Of a stretch of DNA of 36,941 nt, positions 1 through 9,590 are shown in pieces. This DNA is from Spirogloea muscicola. Lineage: Eukaryota > Streptophyta > Zygnematophyceae > Spirogloeales > Spirogloeaceae. The position numbers were made by a program, and so were the translations under genes. The notes under the pieces are model-generated. The model saw nothing but the letters and a program-made list of their open reading frames with translations. It was not told the origin of the DNA and did no database searches. Positions within the stretch are counted from its first letter, which is position 1. Each line of letters starts with the position of its first letter. The stretch covers positions 371,756-408,696 of the forward strand of contig WELB01000002.1 of NCBI GenBank assembly GCA_009602725.1. The letters are read 5' to 3'.

Positions 1-324
1 TTCGGATGAGGCTGGCGGTCTCGCTGCAGCGCTCTTTGGCTCATGCGGTCCACGCGCGGGCTGGCCGTGCTATGGCTGCTGCTTCCGGGTCTCGGCAAAG
101 TGCCGCTTCTCCTGCTCCGAGTTACTCTGATCTGCTGTTGCTCACACGTGGATACTGAGCAGCCATCTGCATCTCCCTCTGCACCGTCTTGCACTTTGTA
201 GTGTAGTCCTTTTTCAGCACCTCTTTCTTTGGCTTTGAACATTGTCCATTCTTTTTGGGCTGGCTTTGCCAGCCCCTCTTCTCAATGGGCGAGCACCTTC
301 TTCTCAATGGGCGAGCACTTTCTT
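1..324 (+). mobile_element. LINE-like non-LTR retrotransposon, 3' end (truncated by window edge)
   Basis: Positions 3-158 read in frame as the C-terminus of a LINE protein: RMRLAVSLQRSLAHAV, then an Ala-rich stretch, ending SDLLLLTRGY and a TGA stop at 156-158. The same ending is coded on the minus strand at 36,512-36,941, 32,622-33,170 and 23,923-24,080, where upstream sequence shows it follows a retrotransposon nuclease-like domain. About 100 nt of 3' UTR lead to a GGGCTGGC-TTT-GCCAGCCC hairpin (257-275) and a tandem duplicate of the motif CTCAATGGGCGAGCAC (282-297 and 312-327 approximately). The body of the element lies outside the window. Calling it a LINE end is inference from the other copies. 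Confidence 0.75.
257..275 (+). repeat. LINE 3'-tail hairpin, type 1
   Basis: An inverted repeat with an 8-bp GC-rich stem and 3-nt loop (GGGCTGGC/TTT/GCCAGCCC), preceded by a TTGNCCATTCTTTTT-like stretch and followed by the CAATGGGCGAGC motif. It is the reference copy for the hairpins listed further right. Confidence 0.8.
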
Positions 325-369
325 CTGTAGCTGCTAAACGCTTGTCGCCCCTCCGAACCCTTGTCAATT

Positions 370-430
370 CTTTTTGGGCTGGCTTATCACAGCCCTTGCC
401 CCCATTTGGAGTGCCACTTCTCTCTTTTTC
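370..430 (+). repeat. LINE 3'-tail hairpin, type 2
   Basis: The hairpin GGGCTG-GCTTATCA-CAGCCC (376-395) is followed by a conserved TTGCCCCCATTTGGAGTGCC motif. The same unit occurs at 14,580-14,635 and 36,085-36,135, and reversed near 35,238-35,263. It lies 220 bp upstream of the gene A start codon and is shared with copy B, so it was there before the duplication. Confidence 0.7.
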
Positions 431-496
431 CTCGCCGACTCTTCGTCGCCTTGTCTTGACTTTTCTCGGAAAACGCAGACCACGCTCGCCCGCCAC

Positions 497-501
497 CCAA
501 T
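497..501 (+). promoter_or_regulatory. Possible CCAAT box upstream of gene A
   Basis: A CCAAT motif lies 119 nt upstream of the predicted ATG. It is conserved in copy B (14,703-14,707, 118 nt upstream). I see no convincing TATA box. The motif is short and the flanks are duplicated sequence, so conservation adds little. Confidence 0.25.
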
Positions 502-615
502 CCTCGCCGCCGCCTGGAGGGGGCAATCGCGGCCCGCCGTGGCGAGGCTCCGGAAGCGCCCCTGCCCAGCTGCCGGCTGCTGGCAGCACGGCCTGCGTAG
601 CCGCGATTGTCGAGC

Positions 616-698
616 ATGGCAGCCATGGCAGCCGCCGCCCCACTGCTTGTCGCTATCGCTCTGCTAAGTTGTGTCGGCTTCACGGCCGGGGACCTCGC
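616..698 (+). other. Gene A exon 1: signal peptide
   Basis: ATG at 616 opens MAAMAAAAPLLVAIALLS, a hydrophobic Ala/Leu-rich secretion signal ending near FTAGDLA. A second in-frame ATG lies at 625. The exon ends at GACCTCGC|GTGAGC in phase 2 and joins exon 2 at TTGCGCAG|CTCCGAC, giving DLASDKAWLLAFKA, a standard LRRNT start. Without splicing the frame stops at once, which supports the donor. Confidence 0.8.
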
Positions 699-3600
699 GT
701 GAGCAGTCCTCCCTCTTACCCTCCTACCCTCTTACCGTCTGTATGCACCTGGCTGGCTTCTACAGCCGCTCTTGATAAGCAGCCGCATTCTTCTCACCCC
801 CGGACCACCATGGCATTGCAAGTCCTGAACTGCGAGCACCTTGCGCGTGCGTATCCTCTCTGTATCTGCCGCATCTGCCGCCGGGTCTTCTGCGGCGGAA
901 TGCATTCTGTCGGCATGCCTGGGGGTGTGTGGCCACCATACACCCCTGTGCGCTGACTGCCATCGTTACTTCGTTGCGCAGCTCCGACAAGGCCTGGCTG
1001 CTGGCCTTCAAGGCCCGTATAACCAGTGACCCATCTGGCGCGCTTGCCAATTGGCGCCCAACCCACCACACACCGTGCGGCTGGTATGGCGTTGTGTGCC
1101 AAGCCACGGCACGTGGCGGCCCCAGGCAAGGGCTTTGACCATCGCCCATCAAATGCACGAGCTGGCCTTACGACGTGTCAAGCGATCGGCACAAGCTTGG
1201 CCATGGCGGCAGCCGCTATTGAGGTCGTGGCCATGCAAGGGCCGCAGCCTTGGCGGCCTCTGGCCGGGACCGACCGCAGTGGCTGCCTGCGGTTGCTCGG
1301 CAAAGAGCTTGTGGAAACAGCAGCGTCGTTGCAAGCTCACGGGAGGCTCTGCTTGGGGTCAAGACTTCAGTAAGCTCAGCTTCCTGCACAGCTGGCCAAT
1401 GATGTCTACGTGCAGGCAAGTGATTGGCCTCAATATATCTTATGTGCTGCTGGAAGGCACGCTGGCACCGGAGCTCGGCAACATTGACAGCCTGCATTAC
1501 ATATTCTTAAATAACAATCTGCTCACGGGCCCCATCCCAGCGGCGCTGGGCAGCCTCCCTCATCTTCGAGTCCTTTTCCTCGCTAACAACAGGTTAGCGC
1601 ACATAAACTTGCTCGACTCGCATCTCAGTCTATTTTCAAAAAGTGAGTCTCCATCCTTTCTCGATCTCACCTCTCCTGGGGGCCCTCCGTCCACAGAGAT
1701 GTTGCCTGGCTGATTGATAGCATAGCCTCCTTGAGGCAAGGCCGTGATGACTGTGGTCCGCCATTCAGCCGACAAGGCGGCACCGCTTCGTCACAGATTT
1801 GCAACTTCAAGAACCATCTACTGGGTTAGGCTCTCAGTCTCCTTGTACTTCGGCAGGCTGTCAGGTTCCCTGCCAGAGGAGCTTGGAAACCTCACCGCCA
1901 TCCTGGGCCTCTTCCTCCACAATAACACGTACTGGACACACACCAACTTCGCATGCCGGAGACACCGCATACTGTTCGCTACTTGACAATGACAGCCAGT
2001 GTGCTCTGTTTATCAATTGCCAACCTTTTGAGCAAGCTCGACAAGCTTCTGAAGCCTCGGTTGAGTCCGCCAGCGCTATGAAGTCAAGCTGCTACGGAGC
2101 TTCCTCAACTGTCGAGGTTCTTGCAGCCTGGTCCAATGGCCTTGATGCTTGTCTTGACATTCTAGGGAGCGACCTCAATGCCACCTGTCGTTGTGCAGAT
2201 TGACAGGAGCCATACCTCTCGGTCTTGCTGGGCTTCCGCTCCTGGAGGATCTGTACTTGACACAAAACAGGTCCCCGAGAACTCTGTTCTCAAGTTAAAA
2301 AAAGGTTGTGGATGTCGTGATGGGCACGCTGCCCTCTGCTCATGCTGCTTCCACTCATGAGTTTGGTTTCTGACAAGGCCAAATGTGCAGGCTCACTGGA
2401 CAAGTGCCGGGTGAATTTGGAGAGTCGCTGAGCCTCCAAAATTTACTCTTGGACTCCAATAGGTGGGCTGCCAGGATCATTGGTTGTCGGAAAACTTGGT
2501 GGTTTCATAGGCTGAATGATGCAAGTCTGCTTCTCTGTCTCGTCTCCAATTCAGTGATACCGCCGCCGCGTTCAGTGCAGTGTCAATCTGATGACACAAG
2601 GCAGCTAGAGAAACCAGCTGGCTGGTCGCTCATAAGAAGTTGCTGCTCTTGATATCAGGCTCACAGGACAGATTCCTTCTCAACTTGGTCAGAACCAGGT
2701 CCTCCAGTATCTGTCACTCGCAGACAATCAGTAAGTATGATTCTCTACGGAATAAACATCCTGAGGTTGCCCTCATGATTGGGGCCTCTATAAGCCGCCA
2801 GACATCTTTCTTGTGAATAGCCGACAAACATGATGTGTTACGTTGGTGCTGTCATCTCTTATCTTTCTTAATGACATCAACAGACTTACAGGAAGCATCC
2901 CTGCGACGATTGGGAACTGCACAACGCTATCATACTTTGATGCATCCAACAACAAGTCAGCCCTCACATTGCTCTGAGCAGTATACGAGACTTTGTGGCG
3001 TGCTCGACATAGCACGTATCAAAATTCAAGGCAATGCATTCGTGGACCAGATGGCACGTATGCCAATGCCCTGTAGTTGTCTTGCATTCAGATTGACGGG
3101 AGTCATACCTTCAAGCATTGGCAACCTTCGGATGTTGAGTACGTTGCATTTGAGGAGCAATAAGTAAGTATGAGCGCGACACTCATAGTTGGATGTTGCC
3201 GTGCGTAGCGCATCAAGGCATCATCATCACTTTCATGGCCGTTCATTCATGGACCGAGTGGCACGTATGCCAATGTCCTGCACTTGTCTTGCTTTCAGAT
3301 TGACGGGAGTCGTTCCTTCAAGCATCGGCAATCTTCGAATGTTGAGTTCTCTAAACTTGGGGTACAACAAGTAAGTACGAGCACGAAACTCCTAGCAGAA
3401 TTTTGCCATGCGTAGCGCATCAAGGCAACATTGCAAGGAGTGTCCTTGAGACACAGGAGCTTGACAACATCAAGTCGTTGCGAGTGTGTCTGATTGATGA
3501 GGTGGTCATCAGTCATGAAGCTACGGAGAAGGTGGATAGCGATTGAAGCTCTTTGTTGCGATGCAGCCTTACTGGTCCCTTACCATTGGAGCTGGGAAAC

Positions 3601-6600
3601 TGCGCCAGTCTCAGCAGTCTCTATGCAAATGACAACCAGTAGGCTCCAATATGCCTTTAGCCCAAGTTTCAGGCATGTAGGCCTGCTCTGCTGTCCCTAC
3701 AGGTCATCTCGTGCAACAAGCTCCCAATGCATGAGGCAGTTGACTGCTATTTGTGCATATAAGAGCCAGAGTGCTGGCCACATTGCATTCGCTGCTCTCA
3801 GAGAGTTGCATTGCATTGTTGCGATGAAGTTGATGCGACTCTGCTGTTTGCAGATTAAGCGGGGAGTTCCCCGCTTCACTGGCAAACCTGTCCCTTCTAC
3901 AGGTCCTTTTTATTTCGAATAATAGGTAAGTGACCACACACAAACGTGGCAAGCCATCTACTGATGTCCGCCTGCAACAACACAGAGAAGTCAAAGTCTA
4001 AGCCAAGAAAATATTAACAATCCCTGATGTCATCTCTCCTTGCTGCCATCATACAGTATATCTGGAAGCCTGCCTGCCGAGCTTGGGATGAGTGGAACTC
4101 TCACTAACCTTATTCTCAACGACAACAAGTACTCTCAATACTGCACTCCTCTTCAAACTAGTGTGACGGTGTGGCTGGCCACAGCAATATGTCTAATATT
4201 TTTATCAAGACTGCTCCCGTGCATATTGAGGTCTGCTTGATGCATGGATGCAAATTTGAGTAACATGATATGACGCATACCTGAACAGGCTGACAGGCTC
4301 CCTGCCACCAGCAATTGGCAGTTGCCAAAATTTGACAGACCTTGAGCTTGACAACAACAAGTGCGCGGTCCTGCTGCCTTTGCTCTTCTACTTATTATCA
4401 CATAAGCTGCACATCAAGCTCAACCCTAAAAAATGTTGCAGCTTGTGCGATCTCGAGAAACTAAGCTGTGTAGTTCTGCTTGATCAACAGCATCACTGGT
4501 CCGATTCCGCCTGGATATGGCAACCTTACCAGCATGAAGTCCTTCCTGGCAAACAATAACAGGTATGCTGATTGACAGAGTACAAGAAATATGCAGTCGA
4601 GATTCAGGAGACTAAGCCTGTGTTACAGTAGCATGTGGATGTGAAGCCACATACCAAGGAGTGACAGGACCTCCAAGCAGATCGTGATAACAGCCATGCG
4701 TCTGTATGGTTTCTTGCGCAGCTTAACAGGTAGCCTCCCTCCCGAGCTCAGCCACTGTAAGTCACTTGAAGAGCTTGACCTTCAGAGCAACAGGTACTCT
4801 TCATCTATCCCAATAAATTGTTATTTGTGAAAACCCTTTTTCTAATTCATCTCCAGACCAGCTGTCAGTGTCCTTCTTATTTGGCATGTGACTGCCTCGT
4901 GTGTGCAATGTGAAGTAATCTGGTACCTGTCGTTCACTGCTTAAGCCTGCAATAGTAGAAGTCTGTCATGAACGGTGGGGCTCTGCTCAAGTGTTGTGTT
5001 GATAAACAATTTTGTGCTTTTGGCAAGAAAGTAATAAGACTCATTTTCTGACTCTGCAGTAGTAGAACTCTGTCACAAGTAGTTTGGCTCTGCCAAAGTA
5101 CTGCACTGTATACTCTGCTGTTCGTGCTTGTGGGACCTGTGATAATGATGCTCACAGTCTCTCCATATCCTTTTCACAGTCTCAGTGGGCCCATCCCTTC
5201 ATCGTATGGCAACTTGGCTAACTTGGCTCATCTCTTCTTGAACTCAAACAAGTGGGCATTACTCCTTCGTTGTTGGCTAACATAATGGCATTGATGACTT
5301 TGAGCCATAAAGTGACTATTTCCATGCTGCCTCCCATAAGTGAGGTCACAGAATTGCCAGAGTAATCTGCCATAGCAATGTTTGAGAGCTCTTTCTCCTG
5401 TTCCGATCACAGATTATCGGGCAACATACCTAAGCAGCTAAGCAAGTGCAAAAAGCTCAGTCACCTTCAACTGACCTCCAACCTGTAAGGGCTTGGCCAT
5501 GTCGATTGCTTGACTTATTATGCAATGCTTAAATTTCTCAAGTCAAGGCATGTGTATGTGGCTCTGAGTATGTCTGCTCTCAGTGCAGCCTTTCAAGATC
5601 TTATTTGTCCACATTATCTCCAATCGCTCATGAGGTGGCACTCTGCATGTTGGATATGGCAGGCTTGTTGGAGGAGTACCGCAAGGATTTGGGGAGCTGC
5701 CTCTCATCAGTTTCTTGGCAAGCAATAACAGGTGATATAATCAAAAGGTCTGATATTTTTGCAGGAAAATACAGCATGTGACTGTAAGTAGTCTCGCTTA
5801 GTGATCGCTTTGTGATCGCTTAGAATTTCTCACGCCTGCATGTCATGTGTCACCTCTTGTGCTGATTCAGCCTTTGCTGTATAAGAGGTCGACCTTGCAG
5901 GTATTAATTCAGCCCAATTAACCCAGCCTGTCAAGTGCTCGTTCGGTGTCAGCTTGGAGGGTGGAGTGCCACCAGAGCTTGCTGATTGCAGCGGAATGGT
6001 CAACCTGGACCTGAGCAACAACAGGTGCTGAGCTAGGAGTGCGTCCTCAGTGGAGCCATTGCTTGCCTGACTTACCATGTCAGCAGATACATGATTTGCA
6101 GAAGAGTCACAGCTGGCATTGTCACTTGGCGGCTCACTCGCACTTACTGGCAGGTTAAGTGGCCACCTGCCGCCTCAGTTGGGGAGACTTGTGCTGCTCA
6201 ACGGGCTAGGGGTTTCTGGCAACAACTTCTCTGGATCGATCCCGGCATCCTTCTCCAACCTGGGGAACTTGCAAACGCTGCTGATGGACAATAACAATTT
6301 CTCTGGCCCATTCCCACAGTGGCTTGGCAACCTAAGCAGTGCTTTGAACATTTACCTAGATCACAACAGCTTGACCGGAGGAGTACCCGCGAGCATTCGA
6401 AGTCTGCAAAGCGTTCAATATCTTGACATCTCCAACAACCGCCTGACTGGCAGTCTCCCCCCGGAAATTGGAGAGTTAAGCAAGCTCATTGGATTTTGGG
6501 CTGAAAGCAACTCATTCAGCGGGCCCATACCGGAGCGTATTGGCCACTTGCCGAGTCTTACCTATCTCGATCTTTCCAACAATAATCTCAACGGCAGCAT

Positions 6601-8234
6601 CCCCGCGTCCTTTGCTAATCTGAGTCTTACTGACTTCTTTAACATCTCAAATAACAACCTCAGTGGGCCCATTCCTGGAGGTACTATTGGTCACTACAAC
6701 AGCAGCTCCTTCTCTGGCAATGCAGCCTTGTGTGGCGGCCCTTATGTGGCCTGCAAGACAGCTCCACCACCTCCAGAGCACAAATCGTCGAGCTTATCAG
6801 GGAGCGCAATTGCGGGCATTGTTGTTGGGGCTGTTGTCCTCCTTCTCCTCCTGTTGCTGGGACTTCTCCGGCTGTGTTGCTTAGGTCGGAAGAAGGAAAA
6901 ACCTGTGACAGAGAAGGAGCGGAGCATTGAGAGCTTCTGCTCCGAGATGTCCATCACGAAGGACAGACTCCAAGGTCCCTTCACCTACGAGGAGCTCATG
7001 GACGCAACTGAGGACTTCAACAACAAGCACATTGTTGGATCGGGCGGCTTTGGGAAAGTCTATGTGTACGTACATTGCCCTGGTTGCAAGCATTGTAAGC
7101 GGTGTGTTGCTCTTGGTGCTTGTTGTCTCGGTCAACTGCTTATCCTATGGCTCTTCCTTATCTTATGGCAAACTTTCATAACGATGCAAATTGCTGAGCA
7201 GTGCGCAGATGAAGGACGGGCAAAAGTATGCAGTGAAGAAGCTAGCGCCAGACAGCAAGCAAGGTCTGAGAGAGGTGCAAGCTGAGGTGGAGATACTAAG
7301 TGCCATTCATCACCGCAATCTGGTCCCGCTACGGGGCTGGTACATCCCTAAGGACAGCGACATGGACCTGCTTCTCATCTATCCATTCTTGCCTGGCGGG
7401 AATCTTGAACAACTGGTGCACGGGGGAAATGGCGTGCCTTCCAAGCCAGAAGGGTTTAATCACTGGGCTGCACGGAAGAAGGTCATGTTGGGTGCAGCGG
7501 TTGGGCTTAACTACCTGCATCACGAGTGCGAACCTCGGGTGCTGCATAGGGACGTCAAGCCGAGCAACACCTTGTTGGATGAACATGGTCAAGGATACAT
7601 GGCGGATTTTGGGCTTGCACGAACCTTTCAGGCACATGACACGCACGTGTCAACCATGGCCGCAGGTAAGTCCCGATGCCCTCCAATGCCCGTTGAGCTG
7701 CATCGTAGGCCTTTCTGGCGTCGTGCAAGAAGGATATGTGAATACTTGCTGGTAGAGGCACCTCAGACTGCCTGGCAATGATTATGGGTCATCTCTCCTG
7801 CAACTCATGACGCGTCACGATGATGAACATTGACAGGCACAGTTGGGTATATGGGTCCAGACTACGCCCTAGGCCAACTGACAACATACAGCGATGTATT
7901 CAGTTTTGGAGTGATGCTTCTCGAGACTGTCACTGGTAAACGGCCTATTGACCCTTTCTTTCAGACCGAAGTTGCAACTGGTGGCAACTTGATCTCGTGG
8001 GTGCGATCCTGCCTTCGCCACGAGCAGCCTTTGGAGTGCGTTGATATGGCGCTAGCTCCATTCGTCCCCCAGAAAGTGGACGAATTCCGGGGCGCCTTGA
8101 GATTGGGGCTAATTTGCTGCTCTGATATCCCAAAAGAAAGGCCAACAATGATTGACGTGGTTGAGATGCTCCAGAATCTCGGAGCCTTTGGTGCTGGCTT
8201 GACGTTTCCTAAATCATTCGTTGCCAGCGAGTGA
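616..8234 (+). CDS. LRR receptor-like kinase, gene A (23 exons, apparently intact)
   Basis: Predicted exons: 616-698, 982-1125, 1416-1592, 1857-1928, 2199-2270, 2391-2462, 2659-2730, 2884-2955, 3092-3163, 3299-3370, 3567-3638, 3854-3925, 4057-4128, 4289-4360, 4491-4562, 4722-4793, 5180-5251, 5413-5484, 5663-5731, 5953-6024, 6154-7063, 7209-7665, 7837-8234. The joined frame is open: 3,390 nt, 1,129 aa. Residues 1-25 are a signal peptide. An LRRNT cap with the CGWYGVVC motif covers about 28-70, and about 26 LRRs follow to 735. Next come a GNAALCGGPYVAC-type cap, a membrane helix near 760-783, and a kinase from about 818. Kinase landmarks are GSGGFGKVY, AVKKL, HRD (958-960), DFG (978-980) and an ERPTM motif. 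The APE motif reads GPD. The product should sit in the plasma membrane as a surface receptor; ligand unknown. The exon 21 donor could instead be at 7,070, adding two residues. No malectin domain is seen. Confidence 0.85.
982..1125 (+). other. Gene A exon 2: LRRNT cap
   Basis: Codes SDKAWLLAFKARITSDPSG, then the paired cysteines CGWYGVVC, the N-terminal cap that precedes plant extracellular LRRs. The only frame-compatible donor at its end is AG|GCAAGG, a GC donor. Joining to 1,416 gives GGPRQVIGLNIS, the expected sequence between cap and first LRR. Confidence 0.8.
1126..1415 (+). other. GC-AG intron of gene A
   Basis: The donor is AG|GCAAGG and the acceptor is CGTGCAG|GCAAGTG. Phase 2 to phase 2 keeps the frame. 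The same GC donor is present in copy B (15,332) and in minus-strand copy C (31,653). AG|GCAAG is the usual consensus for minor GC donors. Confidence 0.7.
1857..6024 (+). other. Gene A array of 17 single-LRR exons
   Basis: Seventeen consecutive exons each hold one LRR of the form LxGxIPxxLGxxxxLxxLxLxxN. Sixteen are exactly 72 nt and one (5,663-5,731) is 69 nt, one codon short. Every boundary is phase 2: exons end in the first two bases of the last LRR codon and start with its third base. Most donors read GTAAGT or GTAC/GTGC and acceptors end in CAG. Introns are about 100-390 nt. Because the phase is uniform, any exon can be skipped, lost or duplicated in frame. Confidence 0.85.
3038..3370 (+). 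repeat. Recent tandem exon duplication in gene A
   Basis: Exons 3,092-3,163 and 3,299-3,370 are near-identical (both begin LTGV and continue PSSIGNLRML). Their flanking intron sequence repeats too: a GGCACGTATGCCAATG stretch before each exon, and GCGTAGCGCATCAAGGCA after each. The period is 207 bp. Copy B has only one such exon (17,886-17,957). Confidence 0.85.
6154..8234 (+). other. Gene A final LRRs, membrane helix and kinase exons
   Basis: Exon 6,154-7,063 holds the last seven LRRs, the C-cap, a Pro/Ser linker, the helix IAGIVVGAVVLLLLLLLG, the basic stop-transfer GRKKEK and the FTYEELMDAT juxtamembrane motif. Exon 7,209-7,665 carries the catalytic lysine, HRD (7,545-7,553) and DFG (7,605-7,613). 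Exon 7,837-8,234 carries the GPD variant of APE (7,854-7,862), the DVFSFGV motif and the stop. With HRD, DFG and Lys all present the kinase should be active, of RD type. Confidence 0.85.
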
Positions 8235-9165
8235 TTCAGCTTTCAGATCTACTCACTTCGTGCACATCCCTCTCTTGGCTGGCATCATACAAATGCCCTA
8301 CATGGGACTCGTGGAGGTCGAGCCTCGATGCTGCAAAGACACTTTCTATATTACGACAGGCCTATCATGGTGCAATGCCCGTCACTCCCTTTGCCCGTCT
8401 GACCATGGTATTGGGTATGCAGCACGATTGAAAGGGTGATAATGCGAGGAAAGGAAGAGGCAGCGGAGTGTCAGAGGTATTGGCGAGCTTCATCCGGGAG
8501 AAAGGCGACAGAGAAGGAAGGAAATGGGCGAGAGGGAGCAGGAGTAGGAGAAGGTGAGGGTGTGACCGAAGAGAGGAAGTTGAGAGGTGGCCAACCTCTA
8601 AGGCTGGGCAGCGTCCCATCAGCGTCCCAGTAGCATTGTGGTCAGTGGAATGCAATGGAGCTTTGCCCGTCCTGTAGTGGTGCCAAACAGGTGTAATGTA
8701 AAAACTTATCAAGTATGGTCGTCACAGTGGTGAAATGGAAATGATGGCAAGTAAAGTGACTGCTTGTGAATGCTCATTGGTGTAGAGAACGAATGAGGCA
8801 AGAGCAAGCTGACAGAGGAGATATGAGGAGAGGAGATATGGTTCAATCTCAAGAAAAGAAGTGAGCTCTTGGGAAATCCAAAGGGGAACCAGCACGGAAA
8901 ATATTGACAAGGTCCGAAGTAGCTGCAAATCTGCTGAAGCACATAACTAAGTCAGCATGTGAAAAGCCAGCCCGAAATGAATTGACAAGGCCCCAAGGGG
9001 CCGAATATTGCTGAAACACACTACTAAGCACGTACCATGCAGGATAGTCACTTATGGAATTCTACTCAGCAGCCGCAAGTCAGAAAAAGTAGCCGCCGGA
9101 AGCAGTCCCTTGACGAAAGCGAGTGGCTGCAGCTGGTGTAAGAAAGCAGCGCCCGCCATGGCCTT

Positions 9166-9199
9166 GACGGCGGCGGCGGCGGCAGCGGCGGCGGCGACT
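9166..9199. repeat. GCG/GGC trinucleotide run
   Basis: Nearly uninterrupted GGC/GCG triplets. Copy B has a longer, interrupted version (about 23,731-23,783), so the tract changed length after the duplication. Ala- or Arg-rich translations across it are not genes. Confidence 0.8.
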
Positions 9200-9235
9200 G
9201 GGGAGCGACCGGACTCGGAGGGATCCGAAGGTGTT

Positions 9236-9240
9236 GAGAA
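9236..9240. other. Empty target site of the copy B LINE insertion
   Basis: Here copy A reads GGTGTTGAGAAGAGCAGAGG without interruption. In copy B the two halves are separated by 1,864 bp, with GAGAA on both sides. Confidence 0.75.
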
Positions 9241-9590
9241 GAGCAGAGGGCTGCCTGCCCTCCAGTGTCTTATGACCCCGGCCCGACCCGCAGGGAAGTC
9301 GCGGGGAGGCTGAGCTGGTCGGCCAGCCCGGCAGATAAGCCGCTGACCTGGCAACCAGCGTGTGGGGCCCATGCCATCCACCCACTCCCAGGTCAGAAAC
9401 CGTAGAACTCGTCTACCGCTGTCCGTGGTGAGCATTCCAAGAAAGGGCTCGCCCATTGAGGATAGGGGCTGGACAAGCCAGCCCAAAAAAGAATGAACAA
9501 AGAACGAGAAGGGGGCCAGAGGAAGCCAGAGGAAGCGCTAAGAAACCAAAGCAGACAAAGATAGAAAGCAGCTACAAATCACTCAGTAAC
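9241..9590. repeat. Repeat-derived segment with LINE tail hairpin
   Basis: Collinear with 25,697-26,140. It contains the minus-strand tail motif CTCGCCCATTGAGGATAGG, hairpin GGGGCTGGACAAGCCAGCCC (9,465-9,484) and an AAAAAAGAATGAACAAAG end, the reverse complement of the LINE 3' tail. No gene seen. Confidence 0.65.

Larger units (their letters stand above)
8235..9240. other. 3' flank of gene A, no gene found
   Basis: About 95-97% similar to 22,800-23,827 in copy B. It includes a purine-rich stretch (8,440-8,590). A reverse-complement counterpart is recognisable near 26,710-26,850, downstream of pseudogene C, so part of it is ancestral 3' UTR or flank. Short open frames here are not conserved in frame between copies. 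A GGC/GCG triplet run lies at 9,166-9,199. Confidence 0.6.

Noticed and set aside
255-956. 233-codon plus-strand open frame upstream of gene A
   Set aside because: It runs through LINE tail hairpins and the first exon and intron in the wrong frame, is compositionally driven, and is not conserved in frame with copy B.
6119-7285. 388-codon frame taken as a complete protein
   Set aside because: Its start lies in an intron and its end reads through the intron after the P-loop. It is exon 6,154-7,063 of gene A, not a separate receptor-like protein without kinase.
616-8234. Malectin-type LRR-RLK of the LRR-VIII group
   Set aside because: The one-LRR-per-exon layout recalls such genes, but I see no malectin-like domain between LRRs and membrane helix. 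I left the subfamily open.
9052-9486. Minus-strand frame with poly-Ala/Arg from a GCG run
   Set aside because: It depends on an expandable triplet tract whose length and surrounding frame differ in copy B.
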